Below are positions 34,868 through 43,324 of a stretch of DNA of 64,000 nt, in pieces. Under the pieces are notes generated by a model. The model was not told where the DNA came from, did no database searches, and saw only the letters and a list, made by a program, of their open reading frames with translations. A program made the position numbers and the translations under genes. The stretch's first letter is position 1, and every line of letters begins with the position of its first letter. The stretch comes from Pseudomonas fluorescens (GTDB lineage Bacteria; Pseudomonadota; Gammaproteobacteria; Pseudomonadales; Pseudomonadaceae): contig NZ_LT907842.1 in NCBI RefSeq assembly GCF_900215245.1, positions 3,472,001 to 3,536,000 of the forward strand, given 5' to 3'.

Positions 34868-35815
34868 ATGGCCCGGCCCCTTCATGGCCAGACGTATGTC
34901 TGGCTGCACGTGTTTTCCTGTGCTGCGCGGCATCTGTCGTTCACCCGCTGCGCCGAAGAACTGCACATCACGCCGGGGGCGGTGAGCCAACAAATTCGCC
35001 AGTTGGAGGAGCGTCTGGGCTTTCGGTTGTTCCATCGGCGCGCGCGCGGGGTGGAACTGAGTGCCGAAGGGCAGCGGTTGGCGGCGACGGTGGGGGAGGC
35101 CTACGGCAGCATCGATGCTGAATTGCAGCGCTTGGACGCAGGGATGATCAGCGGCACCTTGCGCTTGCGTTCTATTCCCTCGTTTCTCGGCAAGTGGCTG
35201 ACTCCACGCTTGCCACGCCTGCAGCAACGGTTTCCGGATATCCAGCTGCGCATGGTCGCCGAAGACAGCAGCATCGCGCTGCACGAGGGCGACTTCGACC
35301 TGGCCATCGATTTGAACGACGGCAGCTACCCTGGCCTGTTATCCACAGCCCTGCTCGATGAGCAGATTTTCCCGGTGTGCGCGCCCAGCCTGTTGCGCGG
35401 CCGTCCGCCCTTGCATGGCCCGGCTGACCTGGTGCATTTCCCGCTGTTGCACGACATCACCGCCTGGCGTGGCAGTTATGAATACGCCGAGTGGGAGTTT
35501 TACCTGAACGCCATTGGCTACCACCAAGCCGACGTGCGGCGCGGGCACACCTTCAACCGCAACCACCTGACCATCGAGGCTGCCATCGCCGGCATGGGCG
35601 TGGCCATCGCGCGACGCACGTTGCTCAACGATGAGCTGGAGCGCGGCACCTTGATCGTGCCGTTTGGCCTGGCGGTGCCCAACCATAAACGCTACGTTTT
35701 GCTTTACGCGCCGGGCGCATTAAGCCATCCGGGCGTGCGCGCGGTGCATGACTGGCTGGTGGAGGAAGCGGGGATTTTTCGCGGATTGCACCCATTGGGG
35801 GAGGGGCAATTGTAA
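34868..35815 (+). CDS. LysR-family regulator, likely of serine catabolism
   Basis: 315 residues from ATG 34868 (upstream in-frame codons back to 34769 look non-coding). HTH at about 20-80: FSCAARHLSFTRCAEELHITPGAVSQQIRQLEERLGFRLF, close to the GcvA/DsdC branch. Then a periplasmic-binding-protein-like effector domain. Divergent from sdaA with a 137-base gap, hence probably its activator; the effector would be serine or a related amino acid (inference). Confidence 0.82.
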   Translation: MARPLHGQTYVWLHVFSCAARHLSFTRCAEELHITPGAVSQQIRQLEERLGFRLFHRRARGVELSAEGQRLAATVGEAYGSIDAELQRLDAGMISGTLRLRSIPSFLGKWLTPRLPRLQQRFPDIQLRMVAEDSSIALHEGDFDLAIDLNDGSYPGLLSTALLDEQIFPVCAPSLLRGRPPLHGPADLVHFPLLHDITAWRGSYEYAEWEFYLNAIGYHQADVRRGHTFNRNHLTIEAAIAGMGVAIARRTLLNDELERGTLIVPFGLAVPNHKRYVLLYAPGALSHPGVRAVHDWLVEEAGIFRGLHPLGEGQL

Positions 35816-35954
35816 GGTTCGCTGGGCGTAAGAAGATGTAACTAACTCCCCACCCTAACAGCGTTTTTGCTCGTAGTCAGACTTAATTTGTAATGTGGGA
35901 TTTATCTTTGCAAAGGGGTTGAAATGTTCTCCTGACTGCTCAATTGTGTAATCA

Positions 35955-35999
35955 AGAGGTCATGGTTTCACCACCCCGGTGTTGCAGTTTGTGACCTCT
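35955..35999 (+). other. Long-range stem-loop in the leader of the HPF-like gene
   Basis: AGAGGTCA (35955-35962) and TGACCTCT (35992-35999) are exact complements 29 bases apart, ending 29 bases before the ATG. It would place a structured element in the 5' leader, with possible translation control. Pairing seen, function inferred. Confidence 0.35.
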
Positions 36000-36028
36000 C
36001 GCGAGCTAGCTGAAATAAGGGAAGAACT

Positions 36029-36439
36029 ATGCAAATCCAAGTCAATAGCGATAACCATATTGAAAGCAGCATCCGACTGGAGGAGTGGGTACGTACGACC
36101 ATTGAGAGCACGCTCGAACATTATGAAGAACACCTGACCCGCGTCGAAGTCTACCTGCGCGATGAGAACGGCGATAAGCCCGGTCCTCATGATTTAAGCT
36201 GCCGTCTGGAAGCACGGCCAAAGGGCCATCAACCGCTGTCGGTCGCTCATAAGGCCGATACTCTGGAACAGGCAATCGACGGCGCAGCCGTCAAGCTGGA
36301 GCATGCGCTGGAACATCTGTTCGGCAAACTGCAAGGCAAGCCACGCGCTGCCGGGAAAAGCCAGCCGACCACCAAAGTGAATGAAGACGAGCTTGAACAG
36401 GAGTTTCTGGAAAAAGAACGTGCGGTCTTTAACAGCTGA
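36029..36439 (+). CDS. HPF/RaiA-family ribosome-associated protein
   Basis: 136 residues. Beta-alpha-beta start MQIQVNSDNHIESSIRLEEWVRTTIESTLEHYEEHLTRVEVYLRDENGDKPG matches the ribosome hibernation factor fold, though the basic patches of true HPF are weaker. The C-terminal tail is acidic and charged (NEDELEQEFLEKERAVF). Such proteins bind the 30S decoding region or act in stress. Transcript ends in a strong bidirectional terminator. AAGGGAAGAACT is the ribosome site. Confidence 0.82.
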   Translation: MQIQVNSDNHIESSIRLEEWVRTTIESTLEHYEEHLTRVEVYLRDENGDKPGPHDLSCRLEARPKGHQPLSVAHKADTLEQAIDGAAVKLEHALEHLFGKLQGKPRAAGKSQPTTKVNEDELEQEFLEKERAVFNS

Positions 36440-36463
36440 TAGCTGACGGTTCTTTCATCCCCA

Positions 36464-36497
36464 CGAAAACGGGCCTGCAGTTGCAGGCCCGTTTTCG
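36464..36497. terminator. Bidirectional terminator between HPF-like gene and exporter
   Basis: CGAAAACGGGCCTGCA and TGCAGGCCCGTTTTCG form a 16-bp stem with a two-base centre. T-rich and A-rich flanks suit both directions; the genes on each side converge. Confidence 0.9.
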
Positions 36498-36498
36498 T

Positions 36499-38010
36499 TT
36501 ATTGGGCGCGCCGGAAAAAATACCCGCTCAACGTCGCCAACCCGCAAGCGCCCAAACCCGCAAAGAGCATCGCCCAACCGACGCCGTGGCGCAGCGCAGC
36601 CTGCGCATCGGGGCGGGCCAGCGCCAACACGTCCAGCTTGCCCGCTGCAAGATGCTGGCTGATTTCTGGCCACTCCATTGCCGTGGTGTGGGGCAGCAGG
36701 CTTGCGAGGTGATGGCTGATTCCCAGCAACAGCACCAACCCCATCAGCGCGATATTGAGTGCCAGGGTTATCAACCGGGCACTGAGGTCGATGCCTGAGG
36801 CCATGCCCGCGCGGTCGGCTGACACTGAGCCGGTGGTGGTGTTGGTGGTGGGCGAGTTGGTCAGCGCCAACCCGACGCCGGCCATCGCGCAGCTGACAAG
36901 CACCCAGGCAATGCTCGGATGCTCGGCACCATTGGCCGCCGCCATGCTGATAAATCCTGCGCCCATCAAGCCCAGGCCCAAGGGAATGATGCGGTCTGCG
37001 CCGTAGCTCAAGGCCAGACGTTCGGCCAACGGTGGCACCAGCAACGTGGGCAGGGTGTAGGCGAGCAGCGCGCCGCCAGTGGTCATCGTGTCGTATCCCA
37101 GGCCGGCCTGGAAGTAGAGCGGCAGGTAGATCATGAATGGCCAGAAGCTGAAATTCATGCCGATCGAGCCCATCAGCGCGCCGTTGAAGCGCTGGATGCG
37201 GAACACCGAGAAGTCGAACATCGGGTGAGTACTACGCCGTTCAATCAGGATAAATAGCAGCAGCCCGCCCAGTGACAAGCCTGCCCAACCGAGCATGGCC
37301 GGTGCGCCGAAGCCGTTCTCGCTGCCTTGGGTGATGAAGTACACCAGCGCAAACACCGACAGCGTCAGGGTCAGCATGCCAGCAATGTCGAGACGATGGC
37401 CGGCCGGGTCGCGGGATTCCTCGACGCTGATGCGCAATAACACCAAGGTCAGCACGGTGAGCGGCCCATGCACGAGGAACACCCAGCGCCAGTCTGCTAC
37501 GGCCAAGATCAACGCGCCCACCATCGGGCCGAAGCCCAGGCCCACGCCCGCGATCACCCCCCATATTGCGAAGGCCCGCGCCCGTGCCGCCGGTTCACGA
37601 AACTGGTGCGAAAGAATCGCGAACTGACAAATCATCATCGCCCCGGCACCCACGCCCTGGACAAAACGTGCGGTGATCAGCATGGACGCGTCGTTCGCCA
37701 GCCCACACGCCAACGAGGCCAACCCAAACAGCCACAAGCACAGCACCAGCATGCGTCGGCGCCCAAAGCGATCGGCCAATGTCCCCGCCGCCATCAACAC
37801 GCTGGTGCAGGCCAGGGTGTAGGCATTCATGATCCATTGCGCGTCCTGAAAGCCGGTACCCAGCTGCTGCTCCAGGGTCGGCAGGATGACCGGCACGCTG
37901 GAGATTTCCAGACCGAACATCAGGGCTACGAGGCAGACGGCGGTGAGGGCGAGGCCATCTCTGGCCGTGCGCGGGGCGCTGACGACCGATACAGCGGTGG
38001 CGGGCGGCAT
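36499..38010 (-). CDS. MFS exporter, DHA2 (14-TMS, EmrB/QacA) family
   Basis: 503 residues from ATG 38010 (the open frame reaches 38280 but the upstream part is non-coding). About 14 membrane segments. Motif A-like GTLADRFGRRRMLV, motif C-like GVIAGVGLGFGPMVGALI, and the opening MFGLEISSVPVILPTLEQQLGT typical of drug:H+ antiporters. Divergent from the LysR gene at 38117, with 106 bases between, so it is the probable target of that regulator. Substrate unknown. Confidence 0.88.
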   Translation of the reverse strand: MPPATAVSVVSAPRTARDGLALTAVCLVALMFGLEISSVPVILPTLEQQLGTGFQDAQWIMNAYTLACTSVLMAAGTLADRFGRRRMLVLCLWLFGLASLACGLANDASMLITARFVQGVGAGAMMICQFAILSHQFREPAARARAFAIWGVIAGVGLGFGPMVGALILAVADWRWVFLVHGPLTVLTLVLLRISVEESRDPAGHRLDIAGMLTLTLSVFALVYFITQGSENGFGAPAMLGWAGLSLGGLLLFILIERRSTHPMFDFSVFRIQRFNGALMGSIGMNFSFWPFMIYLPLYFQAGLGYDTMTTGGALLAYTLPTLLVPPLAERLALSYGADRIIPLGLGLMGAGFISMAAANGAEHPSIAWVLVSCAMAGVGLALTNSPTTNTTTGSVSADRAGMASGIDLSARLITLALNIALMGLVLLLGISHHLASLLPHTTAMEWPEISQHLAAGKLDVLALARPDAQAALRHGVGWAMLFAGLGACGLATLSGYFFRRAQ

Positions 38011-38116
38011 GGGTGGTTCCTTTCGATTGGGTGAGAGCGCTATTCTCGCGGGAACAGGGTTCTTTATTTGTGATAACTTTTCCGTCAATAAGGGAATCAA
38101 GGGCGACAATAGACTC

Positions 38117-38989
38117 ATGGCCACCCCGCGTTTTGATGGCGTTGAACTCTTCCTGCAAATTGTCGAGAGCGGCAACCTGACTGAAGCTGCCGAACGCCTG
38201 AACCTCACCCGTTCTGCGGTGGGCAAGGGTTTGGCGCGGTTGGAAGCCCGTTTGGGCACCTGCCTGTTGCAGCGCTCCACCCGCCGCCAGCGTCTGACCG
38301 AGGACGGGCAGGCCTACTATGAGCATTGCCTGCGTGCACTGGCAGAGTTGGAGGCCGCCGAATCGGTGCTCGAGAGTGGCCGCCAGCAACCGCGTGGACG
38401 GCTAAGGGCAAGCTTGCCGCTGGCCTTTGGTCACCACTATGCGGCGCCTGCTTTGTGGGGGTTGATGGACCGATACCCGCAATTGGAGATCGAGATTTCT
38501 TTTTCTGACCGGCTGACAGATCTGGCCCAGGAAGGTTTCGACGTTGCCGTGCGTATCGGCCCGCTCCCGGATACCGACCGCCTGAGTGCACGCCGCCTGG
38601 GTGAACAGTCCGTGGGCCTGGCCGCTTCGCCGGCCTACCTGCAGCGTGTCGGGCCGATAGAGCGTATCGAGGACCTCGCCGGTCACCGAGGCATTGCCTA
38701 CCGTTGCGCTCATTCGCATCGCACCGGTGTGACCTCGCCTTTGGTGCTGGACGACCTCCAGGCCGTGGCCGATGCCGCCATCGCTGGCGTGGGCCTGGCC
38801 TGGTTGCCGAGTTGGTTGATTGCGCACTATGTGCTGCGTGGCCAACTGGAAGCGGTACTGCCCAGCTACCGCGACCAGCCTGCGCCGATCCATGTGATTT
38901 GGCCCACGGCCACGCACATGCCGGCCAAGACGCGCTGCGCCATCGACGCCCTGGTCGCGGCGACCCCCAGTTGCCTGGCGGGCAGTTAG
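38117..38989 (+). CDS. LysR-family regulator of the divergent exporter
   Basis: 290 residues from ATG 38117. HTH at about 1-60: FDGVELFLQIVESGNLTEAAERLNLTRSAVGKGLARLEARLG. The effector domain has the PLAFGHHYAAPALWGLMDRYPQLEIEISFSDRLTDL pattern of the CrgA/AphB-like branch. It overlaps the fecA stop by four bases on the other strand. Regulation of the neighbouring DHA2 exporter is inferred from the divergent arrangement. Confidence 0.85.
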   Translation: MATPRFDGVELFLQIVESGNLTEAAERLNLTRSAVGKGLARLEARLGTCLLQRSTRRQRLTEDGQAYYEHCLRALAELEAAESVLESGRQQPRGRLRASLPLAFGHHYAAPALWGLMDRYPQLEIEISFSDRLTDLAQEGFDVAVRIGPLPDTDRLSARRLGEQSVGLAASPAYLQRVGPIERIEDLAGHRGIAYRCAHSHRTGVTSPLVLDDLQAVADAAIAGVGLAWLPSWLIAHYVLRGQLEAVLPSYRDQPAPIHVIWPTATHMPAKTRCAIDALVAATPSCLAGS

Positions 38990-41322
38990 AACGCGATGGA
39001 GGTTTGCACGTAGACGGTGCGCGGCTCGCCCACGTATTTGCCCTTGTTGTTGTCGTCGAACGAGCGGGTGAAATACTGCTTGTTGAAGATGTTTTTCACC
39101 CCGACGGCCACGTTCAAGTCCGACAGTTGTGGGCCAAAGTCATACGCCGCGCGGCTGCTGAACAGCATGTAGCCGGGGATGCGTCCGTTGGCGCCGTCGG
39201 CGGTCTCAGCCTGGGTATTGGCGTTGTCGGCGAACTGGCTGCTCTGGTAGCTGCTGTCGAGGTTGAGTTTCCAGCGGCCTTCGGTGTAACCCACGCCGAG
39301 CGTGCCTTTGTGCTTGGACGAAAAGGGGACGCGGTTGCCTTTGTTCGGGCCGTTTTCACGGATGGTCGCGTCCACATAGGCATAGGTGGCGTACACATCA
39401 AACCCTGCGAGCACCGGGCTCAAACCGTCGAGCGCGTAGTTGATGCTCGACTCGATGCCCTGATGACGCGTTTCACCGCGGGCGATCACCGAATCGTTGG
39501 TCTGGTTGCTGTCGTACTGGTTGTCGAAGTTAATCAGGAACGCACCGATTTCCGCACGCAAGGTGCCGTTGTCATAGCGCGTGCCGAGCTCCCAGGTACG
39601 GGCTTTTTCCGGTTTCACTTCGCCGCTGGTCACCCGGTTCGGCATTTGGCTGTACTGCACGCTGCCGAATGAGCCTTCGGTGTTGGCGTAGAGGTTCCAG
39701 TCTTCGGTGAGGTGGTAAAGCACATTCAGCGCCGGCAGTGCGGTGTTGTAATCGCCCTTGTACTTCACGTTCGTCAGGTTGTTGGTCTGCTGAGACTCGA
39801 TCATCTCGTAGCGCACGCCCGGGGTGATGGTCCACTTGCCGATATCAATGCGGTCGTCGACGAAAAACGCGTTGGCCTCGGTGGCACCTCGCGTGTCGCG
39901 GTCATTGCGGCTGTTGGTGGTCGGCAACTGCTGGTTGGCGCTGATCGGCGTGCGGTAGCGCAATTCGTGGCCGGCTTCGTTGATGTAGCGGTAACCGACG
40001 CCCACTTCATGGCTGCTCGGGCCGATGTCGAAGCCTTGGGCGAAGCGGGTTTCCAGGCCGCGCACCCAATACTCGCGGGGTGACAGTGAGAGGAAGTTGC
40101 CCTGGTCCAGGTAGCCGTTACGCAGCGTGGTGGTAAAGAAGGTGTTGGCGGTGAATTCGCGGCGGTCTTGCTGGTAGCGGTAACCGGCGTTGAACATCGT
40201 ACGGCGGCCCCAGAATTTGTCGTAGGGGCGCGTGGACTGATACGGATCAGCCTTGTAGTCCTTGACGTTCAAGCCACCGGGCATATCGGCCTGGCCCTCG
40301 TAGTACTGCGCCATGGCGTTGAAGCTGTTGGCGTCGTCCAGTTGGTATTTGCCCTTGAGGATCAGGTCGTCGATGCGCGTGTTGCTGTTTTCGCGCCAGT
40401 CACCGCCACGGGTGCCGGAGTACAGGATCGCGCCGCCCAGGCCATTGTCGGCGGTGCCGCCGGCCAGCAGGTTGCCGGTGGTTTTGAAACCATCGTGGCT
40501 GGAGGATGGGCTGGTCTCGGTCTGCAAGCCGCCTTTGACCGTCGGCGCATCCGGGATCGCGCGGGTCACGAAGTTGACGATGCCGCCGACGTTTTGCGGG
40601 CCGTAGCGCACCGCACCGCCGCCGCGTACCACGTCGACTGCGTCCATGTTGCCCATGCTGATCGGCGCGAAGGACAGCTGCGGTTGGCCATACGGTGCGA
40701 AGGGCACCGGGATGCCGTCCATCAGCACGGTGGAGCGCGAGGCCAGGCGCGGGTTGAGGCCGCGAATGCCGAAGTTCAGCGCCATGTCGTGGCTGCCGGT
40801 GCCGTTGTTTTCCGGGGCGTTGACGCCGGGGATGCGGTTGAGCACGTCACGGGCCTGGGTCGCGCCCTGGCGCTCGAATTCTTCACGGCGGATCACATCA
40901 CGCGCACCGGGGTGTTCGAACACGTTGGTTTGCGCCGCGTCGCCGAGCCAGTCGCCGACCACGCTTGAGGTTTGCAGTTCGAGGGTTGCGGGGCCGTTGG
41001 CCGGTTGCAGGCTGTAGGCGTTATCACCTTCGGCACGGGCTTGCAGGCCGGTGCCCTCCAGCAGTTTGTGCAGGCCTTCGGCAGCGCTGTAATTGCCCGA
41101 TAACCCACCGCTGTGCATGCCGGCGGTGACCTCGGAACCGAAAGAAATCAACACGCCAGCCTCACGCCCAAATTGATTCAGCGCTGCTTCCAGGGTCGCC
41201 GGGGCGATGTGATACGGCTTGGCATCGGCAGCCATCACCTGCGGCAGCACGGTAAGGCTCAGGCTGGCGCCCAGTAGGAGTTGGCGCAAGGTGCGGGCGA
41301 GAAGCGTCGGTTGCTGGGGCAT
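38986..41322 (-). CDS. fecA: Ferric dicitrate TonB-dependent receptor FecA
   Basis: 778 residues from ATG 41322 (MPQQPTLLART; the 17-residue longer frame to 41373 is unlikely). Signal peptide ends VMAAD. STN signalling domain about 30-85 (YHIAPATLEAALNQFGREAGV, GNYSAAEGLHKLLEGTGL). Plug with RREEFERQGATQARDVLNRIPGV and GIRGLNPRLASRSTVLMDGIPVPFAPYGQ; barrel ending VYVQTSIAF. The plug motif and the fecI-fecR context fit FecA, which binds diferric dicitrate and signals through FecR to FecI. Transcribed leftward, 103 bases after fecR. Confidence 0.88.
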   Translation of the reverse strand: MPQQPTLLARTLRQLLLGASLSLTVLPQVMAADAKPYHIAPATLEAALNQFGREAGVLISFGSEVTAGMHSGGLSGNYSAAEGLHKLLEGTGLQARAEGDNAYSLQPANGPATLELQTSSVVGDWLGDAAQTNVFEHPGARDVIRREEFERQGATQARDVLNRIPGVNAPENNGTGSHDMALNFGIRGLNPRLASRSTVLMDGIPVPFAPYGQPQLSFAPISMGNMDAVDVVRGGGAVRYGPQNVGGIVNFVTRAIPDAPTVKGGLQTETSPSSSHDGFKTTGNLLAGGTADNGLGGAILYSGTRGGDWRENSNTRIDDLILKGKYQLDDANSFNAMAQYYEGQADMPGGLNVKDYKADPYQSTRPYDKFWGRRTMFNAGYRYQQDRREFTANTFFTTTLRNGYLDQGNFLSLSPREYWVRGLETRFAQGFDIGPSSHEVGVGYRYINEAGHELRYRTPISANQQLPTTNSRNDRDTRGATEANAFFVDDRIDIGKWTITPGVRYEMIESQQTNNLTNVKYKGDYNTALPALNVLYHLTEDWNLYANTEGSFGSVQYSQMPNRVTSGEVKPEKARTWELGTRYDNGTLRAEIGAFLINFDNQYDSNQTNDSVIARGETRHQGIESSINYALDGLSPVLAGFDVYATYAYVDATIRENGPNKGNRVPFSSKHKGTLGVGYTEGRWKLNLDSSYQSSQFADNANTQAETADGANGRIPGYMLFSSRAAYDFGPQLSDLNVAVGVKNIFNKQYFTRSFDDNNKGKYVGEPRTVYVQTSIAF

Positions 41323-41424
41323 GAAGAGCGGTCCTGAGAAGGAAAGATCAAGGTGGCTTTCCTTCTCTGTCACGCGAGGTGTGGAAATCGGCTCACTTGC
41401 GGGTAAAAAAGTGCTGAAATAATC

Positions 41425-42366
41425 TCAGGCGCGTGCTTCTACGGTCACCCAGTAGCGGGTAAAGCGCCGCACTTTGACCGGCAGGCTGACTTCCAGCAGG
41501 TCGAGGATGCGCTCGCTGTCGTCCAGCGGGTAACTGCCGGACAGCAGCAGGTTGGCCACTTGCGGGTCGCAATTAAGCTGGCCGCGACGATAGCGACCCA
41601 GCTCGGCAAGAAAGTCTTCCAGGCGCATGTGTGCGGCCACCAGCACGCCGTCGGCCCAGGCGCCGCTGTTGGTATCGGCCGCAAGCGGGGTGTCCCAGCC
41701 TTTGCGAGTGAAATTGACCTGGCGCGCGGTCTCGACGCTTAAAGGCAGGCCGCGATAACTGCTAGGCATTATGTCGACAGTGCCGTCAAAAACCGTCAGT
41801 TGGGTATGATCGTTGAACTGGCGCACATTCAGCCGTGCGGCCTGGCTGCTGAGCAAGCCCTGACCGGTGAGTACATGCAGCGGCGTATTGCCGGCGCGGG
41901 CTGTCAGCAGCATTTCGCCCTCAAGCAGGCGGATCAAGCGTTGGCTGCGATCAAAATGCACATCCACCGCGCTGCCGGTGTTGAGCTGCAACCGGCTGCC
42001 ATCGGCCAATTGCACGTTGCGCCGCTGGCCGACGGGGCTGCGGTAGTCAGCGGTCAATGGCGGCAAAATATGCTGCTGGCGCAGGCCCCAGGCGGTGGCC
42101 GAGCCGGCACCGAGGACCAGCAGCAGCTTGAGGGCCTGGCGCCGGCTGCGGGATTGGGGCGCGCTCAACGCGGCATGCGCCAGCGGCGAGGGCATGCCGC
42201 GCAGGCGCTGGTTGACGCGCTGAATATGCTCCCACGCGCGTTGATGTTCGCTGTGGGCGTTCAGCCATTGTTGCCAGGCCGCTTGCTGGCGCGGGTTGAG
42301 CGCGCCTTGCTGCATTTCCAGCAACCAATGCACCGCCTGCTCGGCGACCTGAGTCGAAAAGTTCAT
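41425..42366 (-). CDS. fecR: Anti-sigma/sigma-regulator FecR
   Basis: 313-residue inner-membrane protein. Cytoplasmic N-terminal domain (1-85) with WLLEMQQGALNPRQQAAWQQWLNAHSEHQRAWEHI; one membrane segment around LKLLLVLGAGSATAWGL; periplasmic FecR domain with YRSPVGQRRNVQLADGSRLQLNTGSAVDVHFD; and C-terminal part contacting the STN domain of FecA. Overlaps fecI by four bases (ATGA). Confidence 0.92.
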   Translation of the reverse strand: MNFSTQVAEQAVHWLLEMQQGALNPRQQAAWQQWLNAHSEHQRAWEHIQRVNQRLRGMPSPLAHAALSAPQSRSRRQALKLLLVLGAGSATAWGLRQQHILPPLTADYRSPVGQRRNVQLADGSRLQLNTGSAVDVHFDRSQRLIRLLEGEMLLTARAGNTPLHVLTGQGLLSSQAARLNVRQFNDHTQLTVFDGTVDIMPSSYRGLPLSVETARQVNFTRKGWDTPLAADTNSGAWADGVLVAAHMRLEDFLAELGRYRRGQLNCDPQVANLLLSGSYPLDDSERILDLLEVSLPVKVRRFTRYWVTVEARA

Positions 42367-42851
42367 AGGGCGAAGTAGCAGCGCATCGCCGCTTTATTCA
42401 GGTGGCGTTTGACCGTGGCGATAGAAATGCCCAGCTCGGCACCGATTTGTGCGTAGCTCAAGCCGTCGAGCTGGGCCAGCAGGAACGCACGTTTGACCAG
42501 GGTAGGCAGGCCGTCGAGCAATTGGTCCAGCTCCAGCAGGGTTTGCAGGATGATGGCGCGTTCTTCTTCCGAGGGCGCCACGTGTTCAGGGCTCTGCGCC
42601 AATGCCTCAAGGTAGGCGCGTTCCAGGTCCTGGCGGCGGTAGAAGTTGAACAACACGCGCTTGGCAACGGTGGTGAGGAAGGCACGAGGTTCGATCAGCG
42701 TTGGGGTTTCCCGTGCGCTGAGCACGCGGATGAACGTGTCCTGCGCCAGGTCGGCTGCGCTTTCCGGGCAGCCGAGCTTGCGTCGCAACCAGCCGGTGAG
42801 CCAGTGATGATGGTCGTTGTACAAAACTTCGACGGTATTGGACGGCTGCAA
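42363..42851 (-). CDS. fecI: ECF sigma factor FecI
   Basis: About 162 residues. Sigma region 2: VEVLYNDHHHWLTGWLRRKLGCPESAADLAQDTFIRVL; region 4: FLLAQLDGLSYAQIGAELGISIATVKRHLNKA. Directs fecA transcription on the FecA/FecR signal. The start is uncertain: TTG 42851 has GGAG eight bases upstream and gives FecI-like length, GTG 42860 gives nearly the same, and ATG 42953 would add 34 residues of unusual composition just downstream of the Fur-like site. ATGA overlap with fecR. Confidence 0.88.
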   Translation of the reverse strand: MQPSNTVEVLYNDHHHWLTGWLRRKLGCPESAADLAQDTFIRVLSARETPTLIEPRAFLTTVAKRVLFNFYRRQDLERAYLEALAQSPEHVAPSEEERAIILQTLLELDQLLDGLPTLVKRAFLLAQLDGLSYAQIGAELGISIATVKRHLNKAAMRCYFAL

Positions 42852-42971
42852 CGCAATCACTCCACAAGCATGGGCATGCTTTAGAGAACAAGAATTGTTC
42901 GCATTGTAGGGTGCGTGACAAGGTTCGGCAATCGGCCAGCGCAGATCAATCATCCGTTCTCTTTTGCTTAT

Positions 42972-42990
42972 GAGAATATTTATCATTAAT
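42972..42990. promoter_or_regulatory. Fur-box-like site between fecI and the DUF3649 operon
   Basis: GAGAATATTTATCATTAAT matches the 19-bp Fur consensus at 13 positions. It lies in the 170-base divergent region, so one site could repress both the fecIR(A) operon and the rightward DUF3649-PepSY-DUF3325-ECF operon. Confidence 0.65.
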
Positions 42991-43021
42991 ATTGCGCACT
43001 GATGAACCTGGCGCCTCCGGC

Positions 43022-43324
43022 ATGAAAAGCAAACGCTCACTTCCTGTTACCTACCGACTGGCTGTCACCTCGCGCGTGCTGGCAGCGGTGGTGGGCGGCT
43101 ATTTGCTGGCGTCCCTGGCCAGCATCTGCCTGGCGCTGTGGATGCCAACGTCGCGTGCCGACGCCGTAATCACCGGGATGATGAGTTCGTTTGTGTTTTA
43201 CCTGCTGGCGGTGCTCTGGTGTTTCGCCTGCCGTACGGCGTGGCGCGCCTGGTGTGGGGTGATGCTTCCCAGTGCACTATTTGCCACCCTGGCAGGCGTG
43301 GGTGTGTGGATGGCGCGCACATGA
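43022..43324 (+). CDS. DUF3649 inner-membrane protein
   Basis: 100 residues, three hydrophobic segments: VLAAVVGGYLLASLASICLAL, MMSSFVFYLLAVLWCFACR and a last one near ALFATLAGVGVWM. Family of small membrane proteins found next to PepSY membrane proteins in iron-uptake loci of Pseudomonas. Its stop overlaps the next start (ATGA). ATG 43022 is preferred to the upstream in-frame codon at 42992, which would lie in the promoter region. Confidence 0.8.
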   Translation: MKSKRSLPVTYRLAVTSRVLAAVVGGYLLASLASICLALWMPTSRADAVITGMMSSFVFYLLAVLWCFACRTAWRAWCGVMLPSALFATLAGVGVWMART

